DNA from: Gammaproteobacteria bacterium
GTDB taxonomy: Bacteria; Pseudomonadota; Gammaproteobacteria; Steroidobacterales; Steroidobacteraceae
DNA length: 64,000 bases
NCBI GenBank assembly: GCA_947452065.1
Contig: CANGBB010000002.1
Span: 310,001-374,000, forward strand
Direction of reading: 5' to 3'
Each line of letters opens with the position of its first letter. The stretch's first letter is position 1. The position numbers and the translations under genes are program-made. Below, in pieces: positions 1 to 10,790 of this stretch. A model generated the notes under the pieces. The model saw only the letters and a list, made by a program, of their open reading frames with translations. It searched no databases and was not told the origin of the DNA.

Positions 1-1545
1 TTTTCCTACGAAGTGTCGCGCAGTCTGGCGGCCTGCGATGGTGCGCTGCTCGTGGTGGATGCCTCCCAAGGTGTGGAGGCGCAGAGTGTCGCCAACTGCT
101 ACACCGCCACCGAGCTCGGCCTTGAGGTGCTGCCGGTCATCAACAAGATTGACCTGCCTTCGGCCGATCCGGCCAAGGTGATCACCGAGATCGAGGAGAT
201 CATCGGCATTCCCGCTCAGGACGCCGTGCGTGTCAGCGCCAAGACGGGCGAGGGCGTGCCGGATTTGCTGGAAGCCATCGTACATCGCATACCGGCGCCG
301 AAAGGGGATACCGAAGCACCGCTGCAGGCGCTGATTGTCGACTCATGGTTCGACAACTACCTCGGCGTGGTGTCGCTGGTACGCGTGGTCAACGGCGCCA
401 TGAAGCCGGGCGACAAAATCCGTGTGATGTCCACGGGCCGTGCGCATGAGATCGATCGCATCGGTCGCTTCACGCCCAAGCCAGTTTCGCTGCCGAGTTT
501 GTCGGCGGGCGAGGTGGGCTTCATGGTCGCCGGCATCAAGGAAATCAACGGTGCGCCAGTGGGCGATACCATTACGCTCGACGCCCGTCCGGCCGATGCG
601 CCGCTGCCGGGATTCAAGCAGGTGCAGCCTCGAGTGTTTGCCGGCGTGTTCCCGGTCAACTCCGAAGACTATGAAGACTTTCGCGACGCGCTGGCCAAAC
701 TCAAGCTCAATGATTCCGCGCTTCACTACGAGCCGGAAGTGTCAGCGGCGCTGGGCTTTGGTTTCCGCATCGGCTTCCTTGGCCTGCTGCACATGGACGT
801 GGTGCAGGAGCGCCTGGAGCGTGAATACGAACTGACGCTGATCACCAGCGCACCGACAGTGGTTTACGAGGTGCTGCAGACCGACGGCAAGGTGCTGGAG
901 ATCGACAGTCCTTCCAAACTGCCGACGCCAGACAAGATTGCCGAGATTCGCGAGCCCATCATCACGGCCAATATTCTGGTGCCGCCGGATTATGTGGGTG
1001 GCGTGCTCGGACTGTGCAGTGAGAAGCGTGGCGTGCAGAAGAAGATGCAGTACCTCGGCACGCAGGTATCGCTGCAGTATCAGTTGCCATTGGCTGAGGT
1101 GGTGCTCGATTTCTTCGACCGGCTGAAATCCACCAGCCGTGGCTATGCCTCATTCGACTACGAATTCAGCCATTTCCAGAACGCGCCGCTGGTCAAGCTC
1201 GACATCCTGATCAATGGCGACAAGGTCGATGCGCTCTCCATCATCTCGCACCGCGACAGCGCCTATCAGCGTGGTCGCGAACTGGTCGATAAGATGCATG
1301 AGTTGATTCCGCGCCAGATGTTTGAGGTGGCGGTGCAAGCAGCAATCGGCGCGCACATCATCGCGCGTGCCACGGTCAAGGCGTTGCGCAAGAACGTGCT
1401 CGCGAAGTGCTACGGCGGTGACATCACCCGTAAGCGCAAGTTGCTCGAGAAGCAGAAAGAGGGCAAGAAGCGCATGAAACAGGTCGGCTCGGTGGAAATT
1501 CCCCAGGAAGCCTTCCTGGCGGTACTGAAAGTGGGGCGGAAGTAA
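1..1545 (+). CDS. lepA: Elongation factor 4 (LepA), 5' end truncated by window edge
   Basis: Frame open from base 1 ([28 protein letters not shown]..), typical LepA GTPase and C-terminal sequence; the ORF-track start at 13 is an internal GTG. Confidence 0.97.
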   Translation, partial: FSYEVSRSLAACDGALLVVDASQGVEAQSVANCYTATELGLEVLPVINKIDLPSADPAKVITEIEEIIGIPAQDAVRVSAKTGEGVPDLLEAIVHRIPAPKGDTEAPLQALIVDSWFDNYLGVVSLVRVVNGAMKPGDKIRVMSTGRAHEIDRIGRFTPKPVSLPSLSAGEVGFMVAGIKEINGAPVGDTITLDARPADAPLPGFKQVQPRVFAGVFPVNSEDYEDFRDALAKLKLNDSALHYEPEVSAALGFGFRIGFLGLLHMDVVQERLEREYELTLITSAPTVVYEVLQTDGKVLEIDSPSKLPTPDKIAEIREPIITANILVPPDYVGGVLGLCSEKRGVQKKMQYLGTQVSLQYQLPLAEVVLDFFDRLKSTSRGYASFDYEFSHFQNAPLVKLDILINGDKVDALSIISHRDSAYQRGRELVDKMHELIPRQMFEVAVQAAIGAHIIARATVKALRKNVLAKCYGGDITRKRKLLEKQKEGKKRMKQVGSVEIPQEAFLAVLKVGRK

Positions 1546-2630
1546 TGTTTCAGCAAATCCTGCAGTGGCTGACGTGGGTGGCGTTCGTGGCAGTGCCGAT
1601 TGCTGTCGTCGACGACTGGTTCCTGCGTCCGCGGCGGCGTATCGCGGCACTGCCGGCGGTGGCTCAGGATCCGGCATGGCTCCGAGCGATGTATGCCGCG
1701 CTGCCGGTGACCATCATTGGCGCCATCCTTCACATGCTGCAGTCTGAGCGCTTGGACTTCAGTCTGGTGCTGGTGCTGGTCATCACGGTTGCCGGCGTGG
1801 TTTGGGTGGCCGATTGGCTGGTGGGCGCACCGCTGCGCGCTCGCGCCGCGCAGGCGCGCGGCGTCGGGATCAATGCCATCGAGTTGCCGACCACAGTCGA
1901 CTACGCGCACAGTTTCCTGCCGGTGTTCCTGCTGGTGCTGGTGATCCGCTCATTCATCTTCGAGCCCTTCCGCATCCCGTCGGACTCCATGATGCCGACG
2001 CTGCAAGACGGTGACTTCATCGCGGTGAACAAGTTCGCTTATGGATTGCGACTGCCCGTGGTCAATACCATCATCGTGCCGGTGGGTACGCCGCAGCGAG
2101 GCGATGTGGTGGTCTTCCGCTATCCGCCGGACCCTTCGCAGAACTACATCAAACGACTGGTGGGCCTGCCGGGCGATCGGGTGGCAGTGAAGGATGATCA
2201 GCTGATTATCAATGGCACGCCGGTGCCGCTGCAGTCTGAGGGCCGTTACAACGACGGCTGCTACCAGGACATGCGTCTAGCCACCGAGCAGCTGGGCGAG
2301 CATCGGCATCGCACGCTGGCCTGCCTGACGCCGGGCGGTTTGGCCGCAGCACCCGTTGCCTCCTGCAATCGTCAGATCGGTCGCAGCTACCAGTGTGATG
2401 AGCCCAATGATCCACTGTTGGGTGACAGCAATGATTTCGCGGAAGTCATTGTGCCGGCCGGTCACTACCTGATGATCGGTGACAATCGTGACAACAGCGC
2501 CGATGGTCGTATCTGGGGCTTTGTGCCGGATGCGAATATCATCGGCCGGGCGGCGCGGATCTGGTTCAACTGGGATCTGGGTCGCAGCGGAGGTCCGCAA
2601 TGGAGTCGCGTTGGTCGCGCCATTGAGTGA
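1545..2630 (+). CDS. lepB: Signal peptidase I
   Basis: PSDSMMPTLQDGDFIAVNKFAYG catalytic Ser motif, FRYPPDPSQNYIKRLVGLPGD, GDNRDNSADGR; TAATG overlap with lepA. Confidence 0.95.
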   Translation: MFQQILQWLTWVAFVAVPIAVVDDWFLRPRRRIAALPAVAQDPAWLRAMYAALPVTIIGAILHMLQSERLDFSLVLVLVITVAGVVWVADWLVGAPLRARAAQARGVGINAIELPTTVDYAHSFLPVFLLVLVIRSFIFEPFRIPSDSMMPTLQDGDFIAVNKFAYGLRLPVVNTIIVPVGTPQRGDVVVFRYPPDPSQNYIKRLVGLPGDRVAVKDDQLIINGTPVPLQSEGRYNDGCYQDMRLATEQLGEHRHRTLACLTPGGLAAAPVASCNRQIGRSYQCDEPNDPLLGDSNDFAEVIVPAGHYLMIGDNRDNSADGRIWGFVPDANIIGRAARIWFNWDLGRSGGPQWSRVGRAIE

Positions 2631-2640
2631 CGGAGGAAGC

Positions 2641-2724
2641 ATGCGCGAGTCGCACCGCAGCGTGTGGTTTGGGCTGGCCGGCAGTGATGGCGTCGCCGGT
2701 CGAATGCAGGTGACACGGCAATAA
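2641..2724 (+). CDS. Possible 27-aa small ORF between lepB and rnc
   Basis: ATG preceded by GGAGG (gacggaggaagcATG); MRESHRSVWFGLAGSDGVAGRMQVTRQ; no homology judged. Confidence 0.25.
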   Translation: MRESHRSVWFGLAGSDGVAGRMQVTRQ

Positions 2725-2738
2725 ACGTCACCCCGGAA

Positions 2739-3416
2739 ATGTCTGTGGCCTGTGTCGCGTGGCTGCAGCGCGAGTTGCGCTATCAGCCGAAGGATGCAGC
2801 GCTTTTCCTGCGCGCGCTGACGCATCGCAGTGCCGCTTCGGCCAACAACGAGCGTCTGGAATTTCTGGGTGATGCAGTGCTGAGCCTGGTGGTTGCCGAG
2901 GAGCTGTACCAACGTTTTCCGAAGGCTGATGAAGGTGCGCTCAGCCGGTTGCGTGCCAGCGTAGTCAAGGGCGAGTCCCTGGCGCGGGTGGCCGCAGGTC
3001 TGCATATCGGCGATGTGATGGCGCTTGGGCCCGGTGAGTTGAAAAGCGGCGGTTTCCGGCGCGAATCCATCCTTGCCGATGCCTTCGAGGCCGTGTGCGG
3101 CGCGCTGTATCTGGATGCGGGTCTGGAGGCGGCGCGACCGCTTCTTTTGCAGTGGTTGCAGCCGCTGCTCGATGCACCGGAACTGGCCGAGGCGACCAAG
3201 GATGCGAAAACGCGGCTGCAGGAGTGGCTGCAGGGGCGCGGACTGGCACTGCCGCGGTATACCCTTGAGCGCGTCACAGGTGAGGCGCACGAACAATATT
3301 TCACGATCCGCTGCGAATTGGACGTGCCGGCTGTTGTCGGTACGGGCGAGGGCAGCAGTCGGCGCCGCGCTGAGCAGCGGGCCGCACAAAAGGTACTAGA
3401 ACAGGTGATGCAGTGA
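2739..3416 (+). CDS. rnc: Ribonuclease III
   Basis: [21 protein letters not shown] signature and C-terminal dsRBD; operon context. Confidence 0.97.
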   Translation: MSVACVAWLQRELRYQPKDAALFLRALTHRSAASANNERLEFLGDAVLSLVVAEELYQRFPKADEGALSRLRASVVKGESLARVAAGLHIGDVMALGPGELKSGGFRRESILADAFEAVCGALYLDAGLEAARPLLLQWLQPLLDAPELAEATKDAKTRLQEWLQGRGLALPRYTLERVTGEAHEQYFTIRCELDVPAVVGTGEGSSRRRAEQRAAQKVLEQVMQ

Positions 3417-4303
3417 GCGAATTTCACAGTGGTGCAGTGGCCTTGGTTGGTCGTCCCAACGTCGGCAAATCCACGCTGCTCAATGCATTGCTGGGTCAGA
3501 AACTGTCGATCGTGACACCGCGCCCGCAGACGACGCGGCATCGTGTGCTGGGTCTGGGCAACTATCCGCAGGGCCAGATCGCCTATGTCGATACGCCGGG
3601 TCTGCACCTCGGGCAGAAGCGAGCGCTGAACCGCGCGATGAACCGCACGGCAGCCAGTGCCATGGCGGATGCCGATCTGGTCGCGATGGTCGTTGAGGCG
3701 CTGGTGTGGACTGAAGAGGACCAGATGGTGCTCGAACGAGTCCGCGACAGCGGTCTGCCGGCGGTATGCATCATCAACAAGGTGGACAAGGCTCGGCCCC
3801 GCGAGCGGCTGTTGCCGTTTCTTGCGCACCTGTCGGGTCTGCATCAGTTCCTCGAGCTCGTGCCGGTGTCGGCACTCAAGGGTGATCAGCTTGAGCCGCT
3901 GGTGCGAGCACTGCTCAATCACCTGCCGGCTGGCGAGGCGATGTATCCACCGGAGATGGTCACCGACAAGGGCGAACGCTTCCGGATTGCAGAGATCATT
4001 CGCGAGAAGCTGACGCTCGAACTGGTGGAAGAGCTGCCCTACGGCATCGCGGTGGAAGTGGAATCCATCGAAGCGATGCCGGACGATCGCACCGAGATAC
4101 ACGCGGTCATCTACGTGGATCGCGAAGGCCAGAAGCCCATCGTGATCGGCGCCGGCGGCGAGCGACTCAAGCGAGTGGGCCGCGCTGCACGCAACGAACT
4201 CAATGCGCTGTTCGGCAAACGTTATCACCTCAACCTGTGGGTCAAGGTGCGCGAGAACTGGGCGGATGATGCCCGCGCACTGGCGCAGCTGGGGCTGGAA
4301 TGA
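3413..4303 (+). CDS. era: GTPase Era
   Basis: [46 protein letters not shown]-terminal KH domain. Confidence 0.98.
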   Translation: MSEFHSGAVALVGRPNVGKSTLLNALLGQKLSIVTPRPQTTRHRVLGLGNYPQGQIAYVDTPGLHLGQKRALNRAMNRTAASAMADADLVAMVVEALVWTEEDQMVLERVRDSGLPAVCIINKVDKARPRERLLPFLAHLSGLHQFLELVPVSALKGDQLEPLVRALLNHLPAGEAMYPPEMVTDKGERFRIAEIIREKLTLELVEELPYGIAVEVESIEAMPDDRTEIHAVIYVDREGQKPIVIGAGGERLKRVGRAARNELNALFGKRYHLNLWVKVRENWADDARALAQLGLE

Positions 4304-5070
4304 ATGCGGGCGCGCAGCGTGTTTCGCTGACGCCCGGTTATGTTCTGCACCGGCGGCCGTTTCGCGACACCAGTCTTATCGTCGAGGTCTTTGCGCGCGA
4401 TCACGGTCGCCTGACCAGCTTCGCGCGTGGGGCGCGGGGTGGGAAGCCCGGTAGCACCGGTCGATTCGCCGGACTGCAATCCTTCCAGCGTTTGCTGCTG
4501 TCCTGGCAGGGCCGCGGTGAGGCGCCGTCGCTGACGGGTGCTGAGAACGATGGTCCGCCGCTATTTCTGCCGGCCTCGCAGTGGATCAGCGGCTGCTATC
4601 TGAACGAGTTGCTCCTCAAGCTCACCGCACTGCACGACCCTCAGCCGGAGCTTTTCTCGCTGTACGAAACCACACTGCTGCAGCTGGCCTCGGGCGCTGC
4701 AGCGGAGCCGGTGCTGCGCGTGTTCGAGAAGCGGCTGCTGGAATTGCTGGGCTTTGGTCTGGAGCTGGATGTAGAGGCCGAGACGGGTGAGCCCGTTGCC
4801 GCGGATGTGCGCTACCGTTTTGCCCCGGGCGAGGGACTGTATCGCATGAATGCGCCTTCACAGGCCGCGACATTTGCGGGCTCCATGCTGCTCGCGCTGG
4901 CCGCTGGTGAGCCGTTGCAGGATGCGCAGTCGCTACTGGAAGCGCGAGCGCTGATGCGTCTGGCCATTGATCATTGTCTCGAGGGTCGCGAGCTGCGCTC
5001 GCGTACCGTCGCACGTTCGATGGCACGGATCGGGCAGGCAAAAAATATCGGAGAGGAGTTGCAGGGATGA
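4300..5070 (+). CDS. recO: DNA repair protein RecO
   Basis: N-terminal [26 protein letters not shown]; overlaps era and pdxJ. Confidence 0.92.
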   Translation: MNAGAQRVSLTPGYVLHRRPFRDTSLIVEVFARDHGRLTSFARGARGGKPGSTGRFAGLQSFQRLLLSWQGRGEAPSLTGAENDGPPLFLPASQWISGCYLNELLLKLTALHDPQPELFSLYETTLLQLASGAAAEPVLRVFEKRLLELLGFGLELDVEAETGEPVAADVRYRFAPGEGLYRMNAPSQAATFAGSMLLALAAGEPLQDAQSLLEARALMRLAIDHCLEGRELRSRTVARSMARIGQAKNIGEELQG

Positions 5071-5798
5071 GCCCCCGGATCGAACTCGGCGTGAACATCG
5101 ACCATGTCGCAACGCTGCGCCAGCAGCGGCATACCGTCTATCCGGATCCGGTGCGCGCGGCGCTGATCGCGGAACAGGCCGGGGCCGACAACATCACGCT
5201 ACATCTGCGCGAGGACCGGCGGCACATTCAGGAAAGCGATGTGCGGGCGCTGGCCGGGCAGCTAAAAACGCGCATGAATCTTGAGATGGCAGCCAGCGAA
5301 GAGCTGATCGCACTGGCCTGCGAACTGCGGCCGGCCGACTGCTGCTTGGTGCCTGAGCGTCGTGCCGAGTTGACCACCGAGGGTGGGCTGGATGTGATTT
5401 CAGTCGCGGCGTCTCTGCGTGGGCAGTGCGCACGACTCCGCTCGGCGGGAGTGCGTGTGGCGTTGTTCATCGCGGCCGACTTCGCGCAAATCGACGCGGC
5501 TGCCGACTGCGGTGCGCAGGTCATAGAGCTGCACACGGGCACGTATGCGGATACGGACGGTGCCGAGCAGCAGGCTGAACTCCGGCGGCTTCAGGCAGCG
5601 GCACGTCATGCGCAGCTGCGGGGTCTGGAGGTGCATGCCGGTCATGGGCTGCATTACCGCAACGTTCAGCCGGTGGCGGCAATTGCCGAGATCGTGGAAT
5701 TGAACATCGGTCACGCCATCATCGCGCAGGCCATATTTGATGGTCTTCCCGCTGCCGTCATCGAAATGAAGCGTCTGATGTTGGAGGCACGCGCATGA
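5067..5798 (+). CDS. pdxJ: Pyridoxine 5'-phosphate synthase
   Basis: [55 protein letters not shown]; start at 5067 preferred over the longer track ORF. Confidence 0.96.
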   Translation: MSPRIELGVNIDHVATLRQQRHTVYPDPVRAALIAEQAGADNITLHLREDRRHIQESDVRALAGQLKTRMNLEMAASEELIALACELRPADCCLVPERRAELTTEGGLDVISVAASLRGQCARLRSAGVRVALFIAADFAQIDAAADCGAQVIELHTGTYADTDGAEQQAELRRLQAAARHAQLRGLEVHAGHGLHYRNVQPVAAIAEIVELNIGHAIIAQAIFDGLPAAVIEMKRLMLEARA

Positions 5799-6289
5799 TC
5801 TTTGGTATCGGCGTGGACGTACTGAAAGCCAAGCGTATGGCACAGATGTACAAGCGCTTCGGTGATCGCACGGCCGAACGTATGCTGATGCCAGCGGAGA
5901 TGGTTCAGTACCGGCGCACCAAGCGGCCCGAACGCTTTCTTGGACTGCGCTTCGCGGCCAAGGAGGCCATCGTCAAGGCTCTGGGTACCGGCTTTGCCCA
6001 CGGCGTGTGGTTGCGCGATGTGGGTGTTGTGCAGAACGCATGGGGCCGACCCGAGGTGGTTTATTCGGCGCGGGGCGATGCCCTGCGTCGCAAGATGGGC
6101 GTGGGCGAAGGACATGTGACACTGACCGACGAGGATGGGCTGATCGTCGCCGTGGCAGTGCTGTTGCAGGCGAGCAAGTCTGCGCCCAAGTCGGCGGCCG
6201 GTGCCAGAAAGAAACCGGCGACGAAGACGGTTCGTAAAGTAGTGGCCAAGCGGCAGCGTCCGGTGAGGCACGCCGGGAGCAAGCGATAA
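5795..6289 (+). CDS. acpS: Holo-ACP synthase with basic C-terminal extension
   Basis: [45 protein letters not shown]; extra ~38 residue K/R/A-rich tail. Confidence 0.93.
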   Translation: MIFGIGVDVLKAKRMAQMYKRFGDRTAERMLMPAEMVQYRRTKRPERFLGLRFAAKEAIVKALGTGFAHGVWLRDVGVVQNAWGRPEVVYSARGDALRRKMGVGEGHVTLTDEDGLIVAVAVLLQASKSAPKSAAGARKKPATKTVRKVVAKRQRPVRHAGSKR

Positions 6290-7080
6290 TGGTGCTGGTA
6301 TTCGACATCGAGACGATTCCGGATGTGGCGCTCGGCCGCCGTGCTCTCGGCTTGCACGACCTGTCGGATGAGCAGGTGGCCAAGGCCATGTTCACCCAGG
6401 CGCGGGCGCAGACCGGATCGGATTTTCTGCCCTACGAGCAGCATCAGGTGGTCGCGATTTCCTGCGTGATGCGCAGCGGTGATCAGCTCAAGGTCTGGAG
6501 TCTCGGAGACGAGCAGTCGGACGAAAAAGATCTGCTGCAGCGCTTCTTCGACGGCATTGAGCGTTACTCGCCCGAACTTGTGTCCTGGAACGGCGCCGGC
6601 TTCGATCTGCCGGTGCTGCACTATCGTGCGCTGCGCGCTGGGATTCAGGCGCCGCGTTACTGGGAGGTGGGCGACGAGGATCGTGAGTTCCGCTACAACA
6701 ACTACCTCAGCCGTTATCACTGGCGTCACATGGATCTCATGGACATCCTTTCCGGATTCCAAGGGCGGGCGCGCGCGTCGCTGGAAGACATGGCGGCGTT
6801 GCTGGAACTGCCGGGTAAGCTGGGTTTCTCCGGCGATCAGGTGTGGGATGCGGTTCGGCGCGGCGAACTGACTGCGGTGCGCAACTACTGCGAGACTGAC
6901 GTGCTGAACACCTACCTGATCTACCTCCGCTTCCAGTTCCTGCGCGGCCGGCTCGATGCCTCTGCGCTGGCCAGCGAGCAGCAGCGCGTGCGTGACATGC
7001 TGCAAGCCTCGGGCGCGGCGCATCATCTGGAATTCCTGCGCGCCTTCACCACGCACCCGACAGGCACGGCAGCACAGTGA
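6289..7080 (+). CDS. Predicted 3'-5' exonuclease related to the PolB exonuclease domain
   Basis: VFDIETIPD, SWNGAGFDLPVLHYRAL, YCETDVLNTYLIYLRFQFLRG. Confidence 0.87.
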   Translation: MVLVFDIETIPDVALGRRALGLHDLSDEQVAKAMFTQARAQTGSDFLPYEQHQVVAISCVMRSGDQLKVWSLGDEQSDEKDLLQRFFDGIERYSPELVSWNGAGFDLPVLHYRALRAGIQAPRYWEVGDEDREFRYNNYLSRYHWRHMDLMDILSGFQGRARASLEDMAALLELPGKLGFSGDQVWDAVRRGELTAVRNYCETDVLNTYLIYLRFQFLRGRLDASALASEQQRVRDMLQASGAAHHLEFLRAFTTHPTGTAAQ

Positions 7081-8393
7081 GCAGGCAGCTTCCCGCGACG
7101 CCGGAAACCGGCGTCGTCGACGCATTGACCCATGACGGCGAGGGTGTGGTTCACGCCGGCAAGGCCGCATTCATCCCTGGCGCGCTGCCGGGCGAGACAG
7201 TGGTTTATCTGCGGCGCAAGCGCTTCCGCAGCCACGACGAGGCGGAGTTGCGCGAAGTCCTTCAGGCCTCGCCGCTGCGGGTCACGCCGCATTGCCCGCA
7301 TTTCGCTCAGTGCGGAGGTTGCGCGCTGCAGCACCTCAGTGCGGCCAGTCAGGTCGAGGTCAAGTTCCAGCAGCTGCGCGACAATCTCCAGCGTCTCGGT
7401 CACGTCGAGCCGGAGCGGTGGCTGCAGCCGATCACGGATGTGGTGTGGAACTACCGTCGGCGTGCGCGGCTTGGTGCTCGCTATGTCCACAAGCGCGAGC
7501 GTTCGCTGGTGGGCTTCCGCGAGCGGCAGGGCAGCTTCATCGCCGCCATCGACGCCTGTGAGGTGCTGGCCGAGCCGGCCAATCGACTGATCGCACCGCT
7601 GTCCGAGCTGTTTACATCACTGTCGATCCGCGAGCGTCTGCCGCAGGTTGAACTGGCGGTGGGCGAGAATGCGACGGCGCTGGTGTTGCGTGTACTCTCG
7701 CCGCCGTCACCTCAGGATCTCGACGCGCTGCGTGCTTTCGAGCTGCAGCATGGCGTCAGTCTGTTCCTGCAAAGCGGTGGTTTGAACACGGTGCAGCCGC
7801 TCACGCCGCCGGCGCCGGCATTGGCCTATACGCTGCCAGAGTTCGACGTGCGTCTCGAATTTTTGCCTACGGATTTTGTGCAGGTGAATGCGGCCATCAA
7901 CCGCCAGCTCGTCGGGCGCGTCATCGAACTGTTGGAGCTTGAACCGAAGTCGCGGGTGCTCGACTTGTTCTGCGGTCTGGGCAATTTCTCGCTGCCGCTG
8001 GCCCGGCGGGCGGGTGCCGTCGTGGCCGTTGAAGGCGATGCCGGTCTGGTCGAGCGGGCTAAGGCCAATGCGCATCGCAATGGCCTGCCCAACGTCGACT
8101 TCCACGTCGCTGATCTGTTTGCCGCCACCGCGCTTGAGGCGAAGTGGTGGCAGGGTGATTTCAGCCATGTGGTGCTCGATCCGCCACGCGCTGGCGCACG
8201 CGAATTGCTGCCGCGAGTGGCGCAGCTCCGGCCGAAGCGTCTGGCCTATGTCTCGTGTCACCCGGCGACCCTGGCCCGCGATCTTGGTCTGCTGGTGCAC
8301 GAGCACGGCTTCCGGCTGCTGGCGGCGGGGGTTGCGGACATGTTCCCTCATACCGCTCACATTGAGTCCATCGCGCTGCTGGAGCCGGGCTGA
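7077..8393 (+). CDS. rlmD: 23S rRNA (uracil-1939-C5)-methyltransferase
   Basis: CPHFAQCGGCALQHL Fe-S motif, DLFCGLGNFSLPLARRA, DPPRAGARELLP, YVSCHPATLARDL. Confidence 0.95.
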   Translation: MSRQLPATPETGVVDALTHDGEGVVHAGKAAFIPGALPGETVVYLRRKRFRSHDEAELREVLQASPLRVTPHCPHFAQCGGCALQHLSAASQVEVKFQQLRDNLQRLGHVEPERWLQPITDVVWNYRRRARLGARYVHKRERSLVGFRERQGSFIAAIDACEVLAEPANRLIAPLSELFTSLSIRERLPQVELAVGENATALVLRVLSPPSPQDLDALRAFELQHGVSLFLQSGGLNTVQPLTPPAPALAYTLPEFDVRLEFLPTDFVQVNAAINRQLVGRVIELLELEPKSRVLDLFCGLGNFSLPLARRAGAVVAVEGDAGLVERAKANAHRNGLPNVDFHVADLFAATALEAKWWQGDFSHVVLDPPRAGARELLPRVAQLRPKRLAYVSCHPATLARDLGLLVHEHGFRLLAAGVADMFPHTAHIESIALLEPG

Positions 8394-8479
8394 GCGCAAT
8401 TCCCGGCGATGTCGCCTGCATTCAATGAGAACTGTGGCGGTGATTGTGAATCCGATCCGGTGCACAATCGGACTCACGC

Positions 8480-8602
8480 ATGACACTCGACGATCCGCAT
8501 CCCGCTTTGGCATTCACCGCCACCTGGCCGGACGGCCTTGGCGTGCGCGCCGTTTCCTGCGGTGACATCGCGCGGTCTGCTACACGCGGAGTTTTAACAT
8601 GA
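8480..8602 (+). CDS. Candidate 40-aa small ORF coupled to the PAS/GGDEF gene
   Basis: ATG 8480 to TGA 8602 (MTLDDPHPALAFTATWPDGLGVRAVSCGDIARSATRGVLT), ATGA overlap with the downstream start at 8599. Confidence 0.3.
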   Translation: MTLDDPHPALAFTATWPDGLGVRAVSCGDIARSATRGVLT

Positions 8603-9585
8603 TCGGTTGGAGTGCCGATTTCATTCGTCGCGTACTCGACAAGGCGCCAGAGGGTGTCGTGGTCTGCGAGGCCCGCGGTGGTGAGCAGCCTGTGGTGTAC
8701 GTCAACGATTACTTCCAGCAGCTCACTGGCTACACCGCAGCGGAGTTGCTGGGAACCGACCTGCGTCGCTTGCAGGGCGGTGATCGCGATCAGCCGGGAC
8801 GTGAGCGGTTGCGTCGTGCCATGCAGGCCGGGACCGCAGGACGCGCGCTGCTGCGCAATTACCGCAAGGATGGTCGGCTGTTCCTGAACGATGTGCTGAT
8901 CGAGCCGGTACACGATGACGGCGGTCGACTCACGCATTTCGTCGGCTTCCATCGTGAGTTCGCCATTCAGAATCCGCGCGCTACACCGCAGGGCGTACCT
9001 GCGCCTGCGCCTGCGCCCGCGGCTGCGCCTGCGGCTGCACCCTGGCAGCGCGAGGATGCATTGACCGGACTTCTCGCGCGTGAACATTTCATGGAATTAC
9101 TGCGACTGCAGTGGGCGCTGGGACAGCGTGAACTGCGCGCAGTGACGCTGCTGATGTTCGATATCAAGGGACTGGGGCAATACAACCGGAGTGCCGGACA
9201 AAGCGGTGGTGATGCCGCGATTCGGCGCATCGCGGGCCTGCTGACCAGTGCCTTCCGCCGCGGTGCGGATGTCATCGGGCGCTGGGAAGGTGGCACCTTC
9301 TGTGTGCTGGCCCAGAGCGCCGAGATGGCCCCGACCGTTGCCCATGCGCGCGCCGTGGTGCAGCGTGTGATTGACCTGCAGATCGATTTCCCGCTCTCTC
9401 CGCGTGGCGAAGTGCTTACCCTGAGCGGCGGCGCAGCGCGCCTGATGCCGGGTGATGGCGTCACCGTCGATACGCTGCTGATGCTGGCGCAGCGTGCGCT
9501 GGATGCTGCGCGTGCCGAGCCAGAGAGCCGGGTGATGGTCGCCTCGGCAGAGTCGTGCGGCCAGTCGTCGGTATCGCTAGACTAG
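8599..9585 (+). CDS. PAS/LOV-like plus degenerate GGDEF protein
   Basis: LOV-like ELLGTDLRRLQGGDRDQ..LLRNYRKDGRLFLNDVLIEPVHDDGGRLTHFVGFHREF; GGDEF-like EDALTGLLAREHF..RWEGGTFCVLAQ. Confidence 0.85.
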   Translation: MIGWSADFIRRVLDKAPEGVVVCEARGGEQPVVYVNDYFQQLTGYTAAELLGTDLRRLQGGDRDQPGRERLRRAMQAGTAGRALLRNYRKDGRLFLNDVLIEPVHDDGGRLTHFVGFHREFAIQNPRATPQGVPAPAPAPAAAPAAAPWQREDALTGLLAREHFMELLRLQWALGQRELRAVTLLMFDIKGLGQYNRSAGQSGGDAAIRRIAGLLTSAFRRGADVIGRWEGGTFCVLAQSAEMAPTVAHARAVVQRVIDLQIDFPLSPRGEVLTLSGGAARLMPGDGVTVDTLLMLAQRALDAARAEPESRVMVASAESCGQSSVSLD

Positions 9586-9592
9586 ATTCAAC

Positions 9593-10255
9593 GTGCACCG
9601 ACTCTTCTCCATCCGTCTCAAAACCGGGACCCTTTTCGTCACGGGGCTGCTGGCATTTTTCGTCGCGCCTGCTCGGGCCGCGCTGCCACCGAATGCTGCG
9701 ACCGCAGTGATCGCAGCCTGTGGTGTGGCCGCTACGGAAGGGGTGAGCATCGAGCCCCGTGGCCATGATCAGGTGCAGGTGACGTGCTCAAGCGTCGAGC
9801 GTGTTGCTAACCATGCTGTGCGCGTACGGAGCGATTGCCGTCGCGTGCGCGGCGGATGGGAGTGTCGAGCGCGCAGCAAACACATGCAGCTCGAACTCAA
9901 CGGCCGTACAGTGGCAGTGGAGTTTCCAGAGCCGATGAACACCTGGTCTGCTTATCAGATGGTGCAGGCGATCGGGCCGATGACTGTGCCCAAGGCGCTA
10001 CCTAGGCCAAAAGATCCGCGTGACCGTCAGGATCGCTGCGTGCTGGAAGGCGATGACCGCGATCCAAGGGTGGCGCGCATGACATTGCGCTGCGCGATCT
10101 GGATGGTCGAGTTCGTGAAGCTGTGTGTCGAGCCAGGCAACTGCCGCTACGAGCCTGCAATCCGGCGCGGCACCGATGCGCCGGGTGTCAGCGGGACTGA
10201 GTCACCTGAACGACGACGCCGAAGGCCGGATGGTCCAGATAATGCCTCTCATTGA
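9593..10255 (+). CDS. Hypothetical exported protein
   Basis: N-terminal signal-peptide-like GTLFVTGLLAFFVAPARAALPP; long ORF with GTG start. Confidence 0.6.
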   Translation: MHRLFSIRLKTGTLFVTGLLAFFVAPARAALPPNAATAVIAACGVAATEGVSIEPRGHDQVQVTCSSVERVANHAVRVRSDCRRVRGGWECRARSKHMQLELNGRTVAVEFPEPMNTWSAYQMVQAIGPMTVPKALPRPKDPRDRQDRCVLEGDDRDPRVARMTLRCAIWMVEFVKLCVEPGNCRYEPAIRRGTDAPGVSGTESPERRRRRPDGPDNASH

Positions 10256-10790
10256 GGCGCACCTTGCGTAGTTCGCTGAGCGTATAGACCGGTGCGTTGC
10301 CAAGCTGCAGCCAGGCACCGAAATGCAGCAGATCGCCGCGTTCCAGATAAAGCGTGCCACGCAGGTTAGGAACCTCAATACCCAGATCGGTCAGCGGCAG
10401 TCCGACATGTCGGCCCCATGCGGTGGCGGTCTGCAACCAACCCTTGTGGACCAGCACCTGCACCGAGCCACTCTTGCGCATCGTCTGCGCGAGCGCACTC
10501 ATCTGCAGTTCGTTGTCCTCCAGCGGTCGTACAACCGTCGGTGGTCCGCTGCCAACATCACGCTTGTCACCGAAGCCGCGGCCCTCGGGCTGGGCGGTGA
10601 AATCCTCGCTACCGCCGGGAGCCTGCGATTGGCGAAAGATGATCACTTCAACGCGGTAGAGATTACGCGCATTCAGTGCCGTTGCAGCCGAGCCGGCGGC
10701 TGGAGTCTCCGGGGTGGCGGGCGCATCAGCAGCCTGCAGCACCAGCGGTGCCAGTAGGGTCAGCAGCGTCAATGAGCGGCGCGTGATCAT
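10188..10790 (-). CDS. CsiV-family protein
   Basis: YRVEVIIFRQSQ N-terminal motif, LYLERGDLLHFGAWLQLGN, LNERHYLDHPAFGVVVQVT; upstream gene is mfd. Confidence 0.72.
   Translation of the reverse strand: MITRRSLTLLTLLAPLVLQAADAPATPETPAAGSAATALNARNLYRVEVIIFRQSQAPGGSEDFTAQPEGRGFGDKRDVGSGPPTVVRPLEDNELQMSALAQTMRKSGSVQVLVHKGWLQTATAWGRHVGLPLTDLGIEVPNLRGTLYLERGDLLHFGAWLQLGNAPVYTLSELRKVRLNERHYLDHPAFGVVVQVTQSR

Noticed and set aside
2783-4228. 481-aa and 370-aa - strand ORFs over rnc/era/lepB
   Set aside because: Shadow ORFs opposite well-supported genes
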